Source of the DNA: an uncultured Nocardioidaceae bacterium
Lineage (GTDB): Bacteria > Actinomycetota > Actinomycetes > Propionibacteriales > Nocardioidaceae
Length of the DNA: 54,190 nucleotides
Assembly (NCBI GenBank): GCA_902805845.1
Contig: CADCUI010000007.1
Coordinates: 1 to 54,190, forward strand
Direction of reading: 5' to 3'
Each line of letters opens with the position of its first letter. Within the stretch, counting starts at the first letter, position 1. The position numbers and the translations under genes are program-made. The notes beneath the pieces were generated by a model. It saw nothing but the letters and a program-made list of their open reading frames with translations. It searched no databases and had not been told where the DNA came from. Shown here piece after piece: positions 21,097 to 28,969 of the stretch.

Positions 21097-22350
21097 TCAT
21101 GCCTCCAGTCGTCCGACGTCCGCGCGCGGGGCATCGAGGTCGAGCCGCTCCAGGAGCTCGTGCGACCAGCCGCGGCGAGGTGGGATCCCCGCCGGGTCGT
21201 CCTGGCGGTCGAGCAGGTAACGCACGTTCACCACGATGAGATAGAGGCGGAGGACGACCTGCTGCTGGGAGCGGTCGAGTCCCCAGTCGTTGGACAGGGC
21301 GGTCGCCGCCTCGCGCACCCAGCGGTCCTCCGCCGGTGCGTCGACTCCACCGCCGAGCCGGATGTCCTGCGCCAGGTAGTGGACGTGGTCGAAGCCGCAG
21401 GGCACCTCGGCCTCGAAGTGCTCCCAGTCCCACAGCAGCACCGTCTCGCCGCGTCGGGCCATGTTCCAGGGCACCCAGTCCCCGTGCCAGGGGCCGAGGG
21501 GCACCGGGACCTGACCCCAGTCCTCGAGGGTCCGGTCGAGCGCTCCCAGCGCCCAGGTGCGTCGGTCGGGGTCACGCAGCTCCGCCGCCTTGCCTCGCAG
21601 CCGCTGGACGAGCTCGGCGTCGACGATGGGACGCGTGGCGCTCGACTGCTTCTCCGCCAGCGCCCGCATCTGCGTCACCGGCACCGGCCGGGACACGTGC
21701 AGCTCCTGCGTGATCAGCGGCTCCAACGCGAGGAAGTCGAGGTCGCGGCTGCGCCAGTAGCCCTGCGGCCGGGGTGCCTGCAGACCGGGGACGGGGCGCT
21801 CCAGCATCTGCAGCAGATTCTGGTACTCCCACTCCAGGGCGTTCTTCCCGGAGCCCGAGCGGGCGATCTTGATGAACGAGCAGACCTCGCCGTTCGCGCC
21901 GAGTGCGAGGAGCACGAGCGCCCGGTTGTGCCGTCGGCGGCCCAGCCGCAGCACGATGTCATCGACATCCTCCACGACCGCCTGCAGGAGCCTCAACAGG
22001 CTCGTGACCTCATCGGACTCGAGGACCAACCGGTGCAGCGGCAGGTAGCGCATCAGCCCCTTCCGCTGCAGGAAGGCGAGCGTCCGCATCCGGCGGCCAC
22101 CGCGACCTGGCCTCGGTGGCCGGAAGGCCACCGCTGCCGCCTCGTTGCCCGGTGGCACCAGGACGATCGGGTGCCGTAGGGACGGCACGACCATCCAGCA
22201 GGTGCGTCCGCCGCCGGAGCGCGCGAACCGGCTGAGGCGTGGGGCGCCCGGAGCGAAGAGTGGGCCGACCGTCGCCAGCAGCTCGTCGCGGAAGACGCCG
22301 CCTCGAAGCCGGTCGCCGTCGCCGTCGCGCAGGGGCGACCGCTCAGCCAT
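21097..22350 (-). CDS. APH/choline-kinase-like phosphotransferase
   Basis: 417 residues. It has the kinase signatures of the aminoglycoside-phosphotransferase-like superfamily: a Lys in FIKIA (159-163), a Glu in LEWEYQNL, the catalytic Brenner motif HGDWVPWN (289-296) and the metal motif WDWEHFE (307-313). The N-terminal 110 residues are basic and not recognisable. Start is ATG 22350, behind GGGGGAG; the frame is open to 22392. It heads a tight operon with two sulfotransferases. It may phosphorylate a sugar, a lipid carrier or a small molecule in the same pathway, or confer an unrelated activity. The substrate cannot be named from sequence. Confidence 0.8.
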   Translation of the reverse strand: MAERSPLRDGDGDRLRGGVFRDELLATVGPLFAPGAPRLSRFARSGGGRTCWMVVPSLRHPIVLVPPGNEAAAVAFRPPRPGRGGRRMRTLAFLQRKGLMRYLPLHRLVLESDEVTSLLRLLQAVVEDVDDIVLRLGRRRHNRALVLLALGANGEVCSFIKIARSGSGKNALEWEYQNLLQMLERPVPGLQAPRPQGYWRSRDLDFLALEPLITQELHVSRPVPVTQMRALAEKQSSATRPIVDAELVQRLRGKAAELRDPDRRTWALGALDRTLEDWGQVPVPLGPWHGDWVPWNMARRGETVLLWDWEHFEAEVPCGFDHVHYLAQDIRLGGGVDAPAEDRWVREAATALSNDWGLDRSQQQVVLRLYLIVVNVRYLLDRQDDPAGIPPRRGWSHELLERLDLDAPRADVGRLEA

Positions 22351-22385
22351 GACGCGATCTCCCCCCTCTCCGCTCGCAGTGTGAT

Positions 22386-22433
22386 CTCGCATGTGAACTC
22401 ACATGTGGACTCACAGGTGGACTCGCAGTGAAC
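22386..22433. repeat. Four degenerate 12-bp tandem repeats with an operator-like palindrome
   Basis: Four successive 12-base units resembling CTCACATGTGGA (CTCGCATGTGAA, CTCACATGTGGA, CTCACAGGTGGA, CTCGCAGTGAAC) lie in the gap just upstream of the kinase-sulfotransferase operon. The first two units form the perfect inverted repeat CATGTGA-AC-TCACATG at 22390-22405. The array ends about 140 bases before the divergent propeller gene, so one regulator could control both. Confidence 0.85.
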
Positions 22434-22570
22434 CCACCTCGGACCCACCCGTAGGTTACCGAGTCGCGCGGGCGTGCGGGGAGGAACCCCTGCGGTCGCT
22501 TTTTCCTATTTGCAAGGATTGCACGTAGGCTCGACTGGGTTCAGATGTGACGCGTGATGCGAAGGCAGAC

Positions 22571-23866
22571 ATGAAGCGCTTGAAGCTCACCCCCGCGGTG
22601 CCGGCGCTGGCGGCGCTCGCGCTGGTGCTGGCAGGACCTGCCGTGGCAGGCACGACGCACGACCGGGTCGTGTCCGAGCAGCCCGCCCAGGTGGCGCAGC
22701 TGCAGGCGACCGCGGCGTTTCCGCAGCCCCGCGTCGACGCGATGGCCCAGAAGCGGGGGCGGCTCTACGCCGGTGGAAGCTTCGACCGCGTGCTCGACGA
22801 CAGCGGCGAGCACGCACGGAGCTACCTGGCAGCTGTCGACGCGCTGTCGGGACAGGTGACGCCGTTCCGGGTGCGGCTCGACGGACCGGTGCAGTCACTG
22901 CTGGTGCACAGGGACGCGTTGTACATCGGGGGAAGGTTCGCGCACGTCAACGGGGACCACCGCCCCAACCTGGTGAAGGTGAGCCGGAGCACGGGCGAGG
23001 TCGTCCAGCGGTTCGACTTCCCGCTGCGTGGGGCGGTCACCGACCTCGCCATGGTGCGCGGCCGGCTCGTGGCGAGCGGCCACTTCGACGGGCATCTGCG
23101 GTCCTTCAGCCGCTCCACCGGCGTCGCCACGTCGTACCTCGCACCCGACATCCGCGGCAAGGTGCACAAGCGCGCGGGCGACACCGTCGTCAACCGCTTC
23201 GGCGTCGATCCTGCGCACAGCCGCCTGGTCGCCGTCGGGAACTTCCGCACGGTCGACGGCCGGCTGCGCAAGCGGGCCTTCATGGTGGACCTCGGCTCGA
23301 CGACGACCACGTTGTCGCGGTGGTACTACGCACCGCTGCTCGCCCGGTGCCTCAGCAGGCAACCTCACAAGCTCCCCCACATCGCCGACGTCGACTTCTC
23401 TCCCGACGGCAGCTACTTCGTGCTCGGCGCGACCGGTGGCCTGGTGCGGTTCGAGCAGGACATCGGCACCGCGCTGTGCGATGCAGCCGCGCGCTTCGAG
23501 ACCGGCATCCTCGCCCCGAAGACGCCGACCTGGGTGAACTACACCGGTGGAGACACGATCTGGTCGGTGTTGGCGACCGGTGCCGCCGTCTACGCGCAGG
23601 GCCACTTCCGGTGGCTGGACAATCCCTACGGGCGCGACTCGGCCGGCGAAGGGGCCGTGGCACGGCGGGGCATCGGCGCCATGGACCCGGTGACCGGGCT
23701 GGCACTGGACTGGAACCCCGACATGCCGGCACGCCGCGGCGGCCGGGCGCTGCTGGCCGACTCCCGGGGACTCTGGGTCGGAAGCGACAACGAGAGGCTG
23801 GCGCGCGAGCCACACCGCGGTCTCGGCTTCCTGCCGCTGTCCGCCCCTCCTGACTCTCCCTCCTGA
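22571..23866 (+). CDS. Secreted delta-60-repeat/beta-propeller-like protein (copy B)
   Basis: 431 residues. ATG 22571 gives a clean Sec signal peptide ending near AVAG; an upstream GTG at 22547 is possible. The body repeats phrases of the delta-60 type: RLYAGGSFDRV, ALYIGGRFAHVNG and RLVASGHFDG. Near residue 320 it carries WVNYTGGDTIWSVLATGAAVYAQGHFRWLDNP, almost the same block as copy A at 14331. It is shorter than A by about 90 residues. It may form an extracellular propeller that binds or organises the exported glycan, which is inference. It is followed 20 bases later by a LamG-like secreted protein gene. Confidence 0.82.
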   Translation: MKRLKLTPAVPALAALALVLAGPAVAGTTHDRVVSEQPAQVAQLQATAAFPQPRVDAMAQKRGRLYAGGSFDRVLDDSGEHARSYLAAVDALSGQVTPFRVRLDGPVQSLLVHRDALYIGGRFAHVNGDHRPNLVKVSRSTGEVVQRFDFPLRGAVTDLAMVRGRLVASGHFDGHLRSFSRSTGVATSYLAPDIRGKVHKRAGDTVVNRFGVDPAHSRLVAVGNFRTVDGRLRKRAFMVDLGSTTTTLSRWYYAPLLARCLSRQPHKLPHIADVDFSPDGSYFVLGATGGLVRFEQDIGTALCDAAARFETGILAPKTPTWVNYTGGDTIWSVLATGAAVYAQGHFRWLDNPYGRDSAGEGAVARRGIGAMDPVTGLALDWNPDMPARRGGRALLADSRGLWVGSDNERLAREPHRGLGFLPLSAPPDSPS

Positions 23867-23886
23867 GAGGACATGGCTCCGCGCCC

Positions 23887-24678
23887 ATGACGTCTGCCGT
23901 CCCGCGCCGGCAGGGCACGCTCCTCCCGGGAGCTGTGGTCTCGCTGACGGTCGTCTCGCTCGCGACGCTGTCCGCGACCCTGCCCGACTCCGCGGACGCC
24001 GCCGGGACGCGCGAGGTCGTGCTCGACTTCGAGGACGAGATCTCGTTCGCCAACGCCGGCACCGCTGCCACCACGGTGCGGGTGGTCGTGCGGGACGGAG
24101 GCTGGGTCAAGAAGGTCGCTCGCCGGTCGGGCTACTCCATCGACCTGCCCGCGTTCGCCTCGACCGACCCGTCGCCGCAGGCGGGGGTCCTCGTCACCGA
24201 CGGCGGCGGCGCCGACGACCTGAGCCCCGGTGCCGCCCCCTTCAGCTTCGGCGCCGACGTACGACTGGACGAGGTGTCGGAGGGATCCGCGAAGGACAAC
24301 GGCAACAACGTCGTGCAGCGCGGCCTGTACGGCGACCCGGCGCAGCTGAAGCTCCAGACGGACGACGCCAGGCCCACCTGCCGCGTCAAGGGCTCGTCGG
24401 GGGCCGTGCTGGTGAGGAGCAGCCGGCGGATCCAGGCGCTCACGTGGTACAGCCTCAGGTGCCAGCGAACGGCGGGAACGGTGACCCTGACCGTGACCCG
24501 GACCCACGACGGTGCCACCTGGACCTACCGCGCCGACGGTCCCACCGGGATCGTGAGGCCGGCGTCGTCCCAGCCGCTGTCGGTGGGGGTCAAGGTCAAC
24601 GACGCCGGCCGCATCGCGGCGTCCGCCGACCAGTTCAACGGGCGGCTCGACAACGTGTTCCTCGACATCGCCGACTGA
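23887..24678 (+). CDS. Secreted LamG/concanavalin-like protein
   Basis: 263 residues starting at ATG 23887. The signal peptide ends near ADAA. The mature part is beta-rich, with the laminin-G-like phrases FSFGADVRLDE, NNVVQRGLYGD, WYSLRCQRTAGTVTLTV and FNGRLDNVFLDIAD, the last typical of the closing strand of LamG domains. It is a likely carbohydrate-binding module with no enzymatic residue. The 20-base gap after copy B suggests cotranscription, so a propeller and a lectin-like fold may be exported together. Confidence 0.8.
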   Translation: MTSAVPRRQGTLLPGAVVSLTVVSLATLSATLPDSADAAGTREVVLDFEDEISFANAGTAATTVRVVVRDGGWVKKVARRSGYSIDLPAFASTDPSPQAGVLVTDGGGADDLSPGAAPFSFGADVRLDEVSEGSAKDNGNNVVQRGLYGDPAQLKLQTDDARPTCRVKGSSGAVLVRSSRRIQALTWYSLRCQRTAGTVTLTVTRTHDGATWTYRADGPTGIVRPASSQPLSVGVKVNDAGRIAASADQFNGRLDNVFLDIAD

Positions 24679-24727
24679 GGCACAGGCGGTGGCCCAGAAG
24701 TGGCCCAGCAAGTGACCCGGAAGTGGA

Positions 24728-25501
24728 TCAGCCGCTCAGGCCCTGACGTGCGACGAAGTCGGTGATCCGCTGGGCCAGCGGGGGGCGGCACACCAGCAGG
24801 TCCGGCAGCAGCACGTCCTCCTGGTTGTAGGCGAGCCCGCTGCCGTCGGCCCGGCTCGTGTGGAGACCCGCTGCCCGGGCCACCGCCACCGGGGCGGCCG
24901 AGTCCCACTCGTACTGGCCACCCGCGTGCACGTAGGCGTCGGTGACGTCGCGCACCACCGAGATCACCTTGGCGCCTGCCGACCCCATCGGCACCAGCTC
25001 GGCGTCGAGCTCCGCCGCCAGCGCCTGCACGAACGCCGGTGGCCGGGTCCGCGAGACCGCGATACGGGGACGGGACGCGGTCGACGGAGGCACCACCGGC
25101 GGAGCACCGGTGTCGAACGTCGTCCCCAGCACTGGCTGAGCCACCGCACCGGCGACCAGGTCACCGTCGGACCAGAGCGCGACATGCACGGCCCAGTCGT
25201 CCCGCGGCGGCTCGGAGAACTCGCGCGTCCCGTCCAGCGGGTCGACGATCCACACCCGGTCGGAGCCGAGGCGGACCTTGTCGTCCTTGCCTTCCTCGCT
25301 GAGCACCGCGTCGCCTGGGCGATGAGCGGCGAACAGTGCCATGAGCAGCTCGTGCGCCTCCCGGTCACCCGCCGCCTTCAGCTCGCGGCCCTCGAGCCCG
25401 CGGGTGCGGACGTCGAGCAGCAGCTGGCCGGCCTCGGTAGCAGCCCAGCGGGCGAACCCGTGGTCGTCGGTCAGGGCTTCGGCAGGTGGATCCGGCAGCA
25501 T
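24728..25501 (-). CDS. cysQ: 3'-phosphoadenosine-5'-phosphate phosphatase (CysQ-like, IMPase fold)
   Basis: 257 residues of the inositol-monophosphatase superfamily. Metal-binding motifs are LSEEGKDD near residue 68, WIVDPLDGTREFSE near residue 85 and YEWDSAAPVAVARAAG near residue 200. The DPLDGTREF form is characteristic of the CysQ/PAP-phosphatase branch rather than general inositol monophosphatases. It hydrolyses PAP, the by-product of sulfotransfer, to AMP and phosphate. Its presence about 5 kb from two sulfotransferases fits that role. Start is ATG 25501. The gene converges on the LamG gene. Confidence 0.9.
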   Translation of the reverse strand: MLPDPPAEALTDDHGFARWAATEAGQLLLDVRTRGLEGRELKAAGDREAHELLMALFAAHRPGDAVLSEEGKDDKVRLGSDRVWIVDPLDGTREFSEPPRDDWAVHVALWSDGDLVAGAVAQPVLGTTFDTGAPPVVPPSTASRPRIAVSRTRPPAFVQALAAELDAELVPMGSAGAKVISVVRDVTDAYVHAGGQYEWDSAAPVAVARAAGLHTSRADGSGLAYNQEDVLLPDLLVCRPPLAQRITDFVARQGLSG

Positions 25502-25553
25502 GGGGGCACCCTACCGAGCGCGGGTGGTCGATGCCTGCGGCGGGACAGCCCCA

Positions 25554-25595
25554 GTCATTACGCCCCGGTCAGTACGCCCCCGTCAGTACGCCCCG
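25554..25595. repeat. Three 14-bp tandem repeats spanning a stop codon
   Basis: On the plus strand three adjacent 14-base units read GTCATTACGCCCCG, GTCAGTACGCCCCC and GTCAGTACGCCCCG. On the minus strand each ends in a TGA. The third unit is the end of the glycosylphosphotransferase gene (stop at 25585-25583), so the terminal codons and stop are copied twice downstream. Because 14 is not a multiple of three, the copied stops fall in different frames. Confidence 0.85.
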
Positions 25596-27181
25596 CGCCC
25601 GCTCACCACGGCCTTGACCGTGCCCAGGCAGATCCTCATGTCCGCCGTCAGGCTCCAGTTGTCGGCGTAGTAGGTGTCGAGCTCGACGGCCTGCTGGAAG
25701 GTGAGGTCAGAGCGGCCGCTCACCTGCCACAACCCCGTGATGCCGGGCTTGACCGCGAGCCGGCGGAGCTCGTCGCCCTGCATCTGCTCGATCTCCGAGG
25801 CCAGGTGCGGCCGCGGACCGACCAGCGACATCTCCCCGCGGAGCACGTTGAGCAGCTGGGGAAGCTCGTCGAGGGAGGTCTTCCGCAGCACGCGACCCAC
25901 CCGGGTGACCCGGGGGTCCCGACGCATCTTGAACAGCACGGAGTCGAACTCGTTGTCCTCGGACAGGTGGTGCTTGATGGCGTCGGCGTTCTGCACCATC
26001 GTGCGCATCTTGAAGACGGTGAACGGCCGGCCCTTGCGGCCCACCCGCGTCTGGGTGAAGAACGCCGGTCCCCGGGAGTCGAGCTTCACCGCGGCGATCA
26101 TGGCCAGGAAGAGCGGCGACACCATGACCAGCAGCAGCAGGGCTCCGAACCGGTCCCCGGCGACCTTGAGGCCGTGGACGAACCTCGACGGCTGCGGGGA
26201 CCGCACGTCGATGATCCCCGAGCGGCCGAGGCCACCCGGCATGATGCGGTGGGGGGCCACCGCGTCCAGCACACCGGTCACACCGACGGCGACCCCACTG
26301 CCCTCGAGGGCCCAGGTGAGCCGGCGGAACACCTCCGCCGGGATCCCCGAGTTCGGGTCGACCACGAGGACGTCGGCCTGCCAGGAGTCCACCCGGGACC
26401 TGGCGTCCTCCAGGCCCATGACGGTGGGCACCCCCAGGATCTCCAGCGGGACGGCGTCCTCTGGGAGGCCGGGCTCGACCACGAGCCCGCCCACGACCTG
26501 CACGTTCGACGTGTGGACCCAGCGGGACACCGCCGTGGCGATCGCTGCCCGGTCCCCGACGAGGACCACGCGCACCGGCGCCTGCATGCGCCAGCGCAGG
26601 CTCCGGAGGAGCCCCGAGGTCACGGCGGCCGCGGTCACCGCTGCAAAGGCCTGCGGCACCGTCGTGGCAGGCGCGGCGAGGAAGCCCACGGCGCCCGCGA
26701 GCATCGCGAGCGGCAGCAGCGCGCTGCTCACGAGGCTCTTGAGCTGGCGGGTCAGCGGCGTCGTGACGGCACGGCCCCGGTGGTAGCTGCCGAGCATCCA
26801 GGTGCCCAGCGCTCCCAGCGCGACGTACGGGTCGTGGTGCATCGCGAAGGCCGCGACCACCCCGGCGGTGAAGGCAGCCATCACCTCCAGGTGCAGGCCC
26901 CAGTCGCGCAGCCACATCGAGAACGGCCGGTCGCCGCTCAGCTTGTCGACGGCCGCGCCGATGGCGCTGCCGACCGCAGCAGACGCCTCCGCGACAGGGT
27001 CGACGGCGCTCGTCGTCAACGTCGCGCCGGCGTCGTCGCCCCGCGCGAGCTGCCGCGGGATGCCGCCCCTGAGGGCAGCCTCCTGCGGCACAACCGGCGC
27101 GAGCGTGAATTGCGACGATCCTGCTGCGAAGGATTCGGTCCCCTCCATGGTGACGATGGCGTCACCGAATTCGCCTGACAT
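25583..27181 (-). CDS. Exopolysaccharide polyprenyl glycosylphosphotransferase
   Basis: About 532 residues. The N-terminal half has membrane helices (about 100-210) and a CoA-binding-like cytoplasmic fold (VRVVLVGDRAAIATAV). The C-terminal bacterial sugar-transferase domain starts with a re-entrant helix near 325-350. It carries FKMRTMVQNADA, the Arg/Asp-rich RRDPRVTRVGRVLRKTSLDELPQL and the hallmark SLVGPRPHL with KPGITGLWQVSGR. It transfers a sugar-1-phosphate to undecaprenyl phosphate, the first step in building an exported polysaccharide. Start is ATG 27181 (alternatives 27262 and 27148). It is the only glycan-chain enzyme of this type in the window. Confidence 0.92.
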   Translation of the reverse strand: MSGEFGDAIVTMEGTESFAAGSSQFTLAPVVPQEAALRGGIPRQLARGDDAGATLTTSAVDPVAEASAAVGSAIGAAVDKLSGDRPFSMWLRDWGLHLEVMAAFTAGVVAAFAMHHDPYVALGALGTWMLGSYHRGRAVTTPLTRQLKSLVSSALLPLAMLAGAVGFLAAPATTVPQAFAAVTAAAVTSGLLRSLRWRMQAPVRVVLVGDRAAIATAVSRWVHTSNVQVVGGLVVEPGLPEDAVPLEILGVPTVMGLEDARSRVDSWQADVLVVDPNSGIPAEVFRRLTWALEGSGVAVGVTGVLDAVAPHRIMPGGLGRSGIIDVRSPQPSRFVHGLKVAGDRFGALLLLVMVSPLFLAMIAAVKLDSRGPAFFTQTRVGRKGRPFTVFKMRTMVQNADAIKHHLSEDNEFDSVLFKMRRDPRVTRVGRVLRKTSLDELPQLLNVLRGEMSLVGPRPHLASEIEQMQGDELRRLAVKPGITGLWQVSGRSDLTFQQAVELDTYYADNWSLTADMRICLGTVKAVVSGRGAY

Positions 27182-27190
27182 AAGGCGCGA

Positions 27191-27204
27191 TACCCCCCGG
27201 TATA
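27191..27204. promoter_or_regulatory. Small inverted repeat upstream of the glycosylphosphotransferase
   Basis: ATACC-CCCC-GGTAT lies just upstream of the preferred start at 27181, followed further upstream by an A/T-rich stretch unusual for this genome. It could be an operator or a leader hairpin. The remaining gap to 27439 shows no gene. Confidence 0.4.
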
Positions 27205-27439
27205 GCGAAAAAGTTTCCCCAAAGATCCGTCCACTCCCCAGCGAACGGCTCCCCGCAATCATTCCCTATTGCCGGCCAGCCAGCAAGGTGGGTCCGCGGT
27301 CACCCCCGGTGCGGGGACTGCTGATGAGCGCGGTACCCGCATCCGGCAGGAGAAAACCCCCCGAACGGACAGGGCTCCCGGGACCATCGGCCGGGACCTG
27401 GGTCAGGTCCTCCAGGTGCGGGTACGACGCCTCTTGCTC

Positions 27440-28021
27440 TCAGGAGTTGAACCGCGCCTGCGTGGCGTCGAGGCCATCGGTGAGCAGGCTCTCGACCGCG
27501 TCGGCGGCCTGCCCCACCTGGAGGGGGAGGACCTTCCGCTCGGCCGCGCTGTAGTCGGAGAGCACGAAGTCGGCCGGCGACTGTCGGCCGGGCGGCCGGC
27601 CGATGCCGACGCGGACCCGGTGGAAGTCACCGGTGCCCAGAGCGGTCCGCAGCGACCGGAGCCCGTTGTGCCCGTTGTCCCCCCCGCCGAGCTTCACGCG
27701 CATCGTGTCGAAGGGCAGGTCGAGCTCGTCGTGGACGGCAACGACATGCTCGGCGGTCACCTTGTAGAAGGTGCACAACCCCGCGACCGGGCCTCCGGTC
27801 TCGTTCATGTAGGCCCGTGCGCGGGCCAGCACGAGCCGCGGACCGCCGAGGCCGAGGCGTCCTTCGACGACCTCGGCGCGACCTGACTTGTGTGACCGCA
27901 GCGGGCTTCCCAGACGGCGCCCGAGCTCGTCGACGACCCGGTAGCCGACGTTGTGCCGGTGCCCGGCGTACGCAGGACCGGGATTGCCGAGGCCGACGAC
28001 CAGCCAGACGGCGTCAGCCAC
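27440..28021 (-). CDS. pth: Peptidyl-tRNA hydrolase
   Basis: Frees tRNA from prematurely released peptidyl-tRNA. 193 residues, normal length. It begins LVVGLGNPGPAYAGHRHNVGYRVVD with the catalytic His, followed by the conserved KSGRAEV, ARARAYMNETGGPV, AVHDELDLPFDTMRVKLGGGDNGHNGLRS and DFHRVRVGIGRPPG. Start is GTG 28021, 39 bases after the rplY stop on the same strand. It begins the second housekeeping block. Confidence 0.97.
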   Translation of the reverse strand: MADAVWLVVGLGNPGPAYAGHRHNVGYRVVDELGRRLGSPLRSHKSGRAEVVEGRLGLGGPRLVLARARAYMNETGGPVAGLCTFYKVTAEHVVAVHDELDLPFDTMRVKLGGGDNGHNGLRSLRTALGTGDFHRVRVGIGRPPGRQSPADFVLSDYSAAERKVLPLQVGQAADAVESLLTDGLDATQARFNS

Positions 28022-28060
28022 GGCGCCCGGGAGCTGTCGGGCGACCGGCCGGATGACCGG

Positions 28061-28729
28061 TCACTCGCCGGGCTGCTCCTCGCCGGCCTCGCCGGGCTCG
28101 CCGGCGACGGACGAGATGGTCTCCTCGCCGCCCTCGGGCTCGTCGGCGGCCTCCTCCACGTCGTCGCTGGCGGTCTCCGCCTCGAGGTCGCCCGCCTGCG
28201 TGACGTTGACGACGAGGAGCTCGGGGTCCACCCGGAGCCCCGTGCCGCGCGGCAGCTGAAGGTCCTGGGCGAGGATCTGGGAGCCGGCCTCGAGCCCCTC
28301 CACCGACACCTCGAGGGCCTCGGGGATGTGGGTCGCCTCGGCCTCGATGGCGAGCGTCGCGTTCTCCACGGTCACGGTCGTGTCCCGAGCCGCGTCTCCG
28401 ACGACATGGACGGGGATGTCGACGGTGACCTTCTCGCCGCGCCGGACGATCAGGAGGTCGAGGTGCTCGAGGTCCCCCCGCACGGGGTCGCGCTGCACCT
28501 GCTTGGGCAGCACGAGCTGCGTGTCCCCGTCGACCTCGACCCTCAGCAGCGCGTTGGCGCCGCCGTGCTTGAGGGCCATCATCGTGTCGTGCCCCGGAAG
28601 GGTCACGTGGACGGGGTCGGTGCCGTGCCCGTACAGGACCGCCGGCACCTTGTGGTCACGCCGGATCCGGCGGGCGGCGCCCTTGCCGAACTCGGTGCGG
28701 GACTCGGCCTGCAGCCTGGTCTCAGACAT
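28061..28729 (-). CDS. rplY: 50S ribosomal protein L25 (CTC-type, long form)
   Basis: Binds 5S rRNA in the large subunit. 222 residues, the long actinobacterial form: an N-terminal L25 domain (SRTEFGKGAARRIRRDHKVPAVLYGHG), then the CTC/TL5 beta domain (VTVDIPVHVVGDAARDT, EVSVEGLEAGSQILAQDLQLPRG). It ends in a strongly acidic tail rich in Glu/Gly from about residue 190. Start is ATG 28729. The 240-base gap up to the prs stop has no gene and probably carries the rplY-pth promoter. Confidence 0.96.
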   Translation of the reverse strand: MSETRLQAESRTEFGKGAARRIRRDHKVPAVLYGHGTDPVHVTLPGHDTMMALKHGGANALLRVEVDGDTQLVLPKQVQRDPVRGDLEHLDLLIVRRGEKVTVDIPVHVVGDAARDTTVTVENATLAIEAEATHIPEALEVSVEGLEAGSQILAQDLQLPRGTGLRVDPELLVVNVTQAGDLEAETASDDVEEAADEPEGGEETISSVAGEPGEAGEEQPGE

Positions 28730-28969
28730 TCCGGAGGTCTCCTCTGGTGGGTATCAGCAACGCTCAACACCTGGTGCGGGGCACACGGTGCGGGGCAAGG
28801 ATCGGGTCGCGACCGCGACAAGAGGCATCCCGTCCGGGACGACGTGCGCGCACGAGGCGCGACCGCGTCGATCACGGAACGGACCGGAGGTCCGGCTCCC
28901 TCGCCGAGGCAACCTCGGAATCCTAACGAGCGTGAGGAGCCAGCGCGAATCGGTGTCCGCCGGAGCGGG

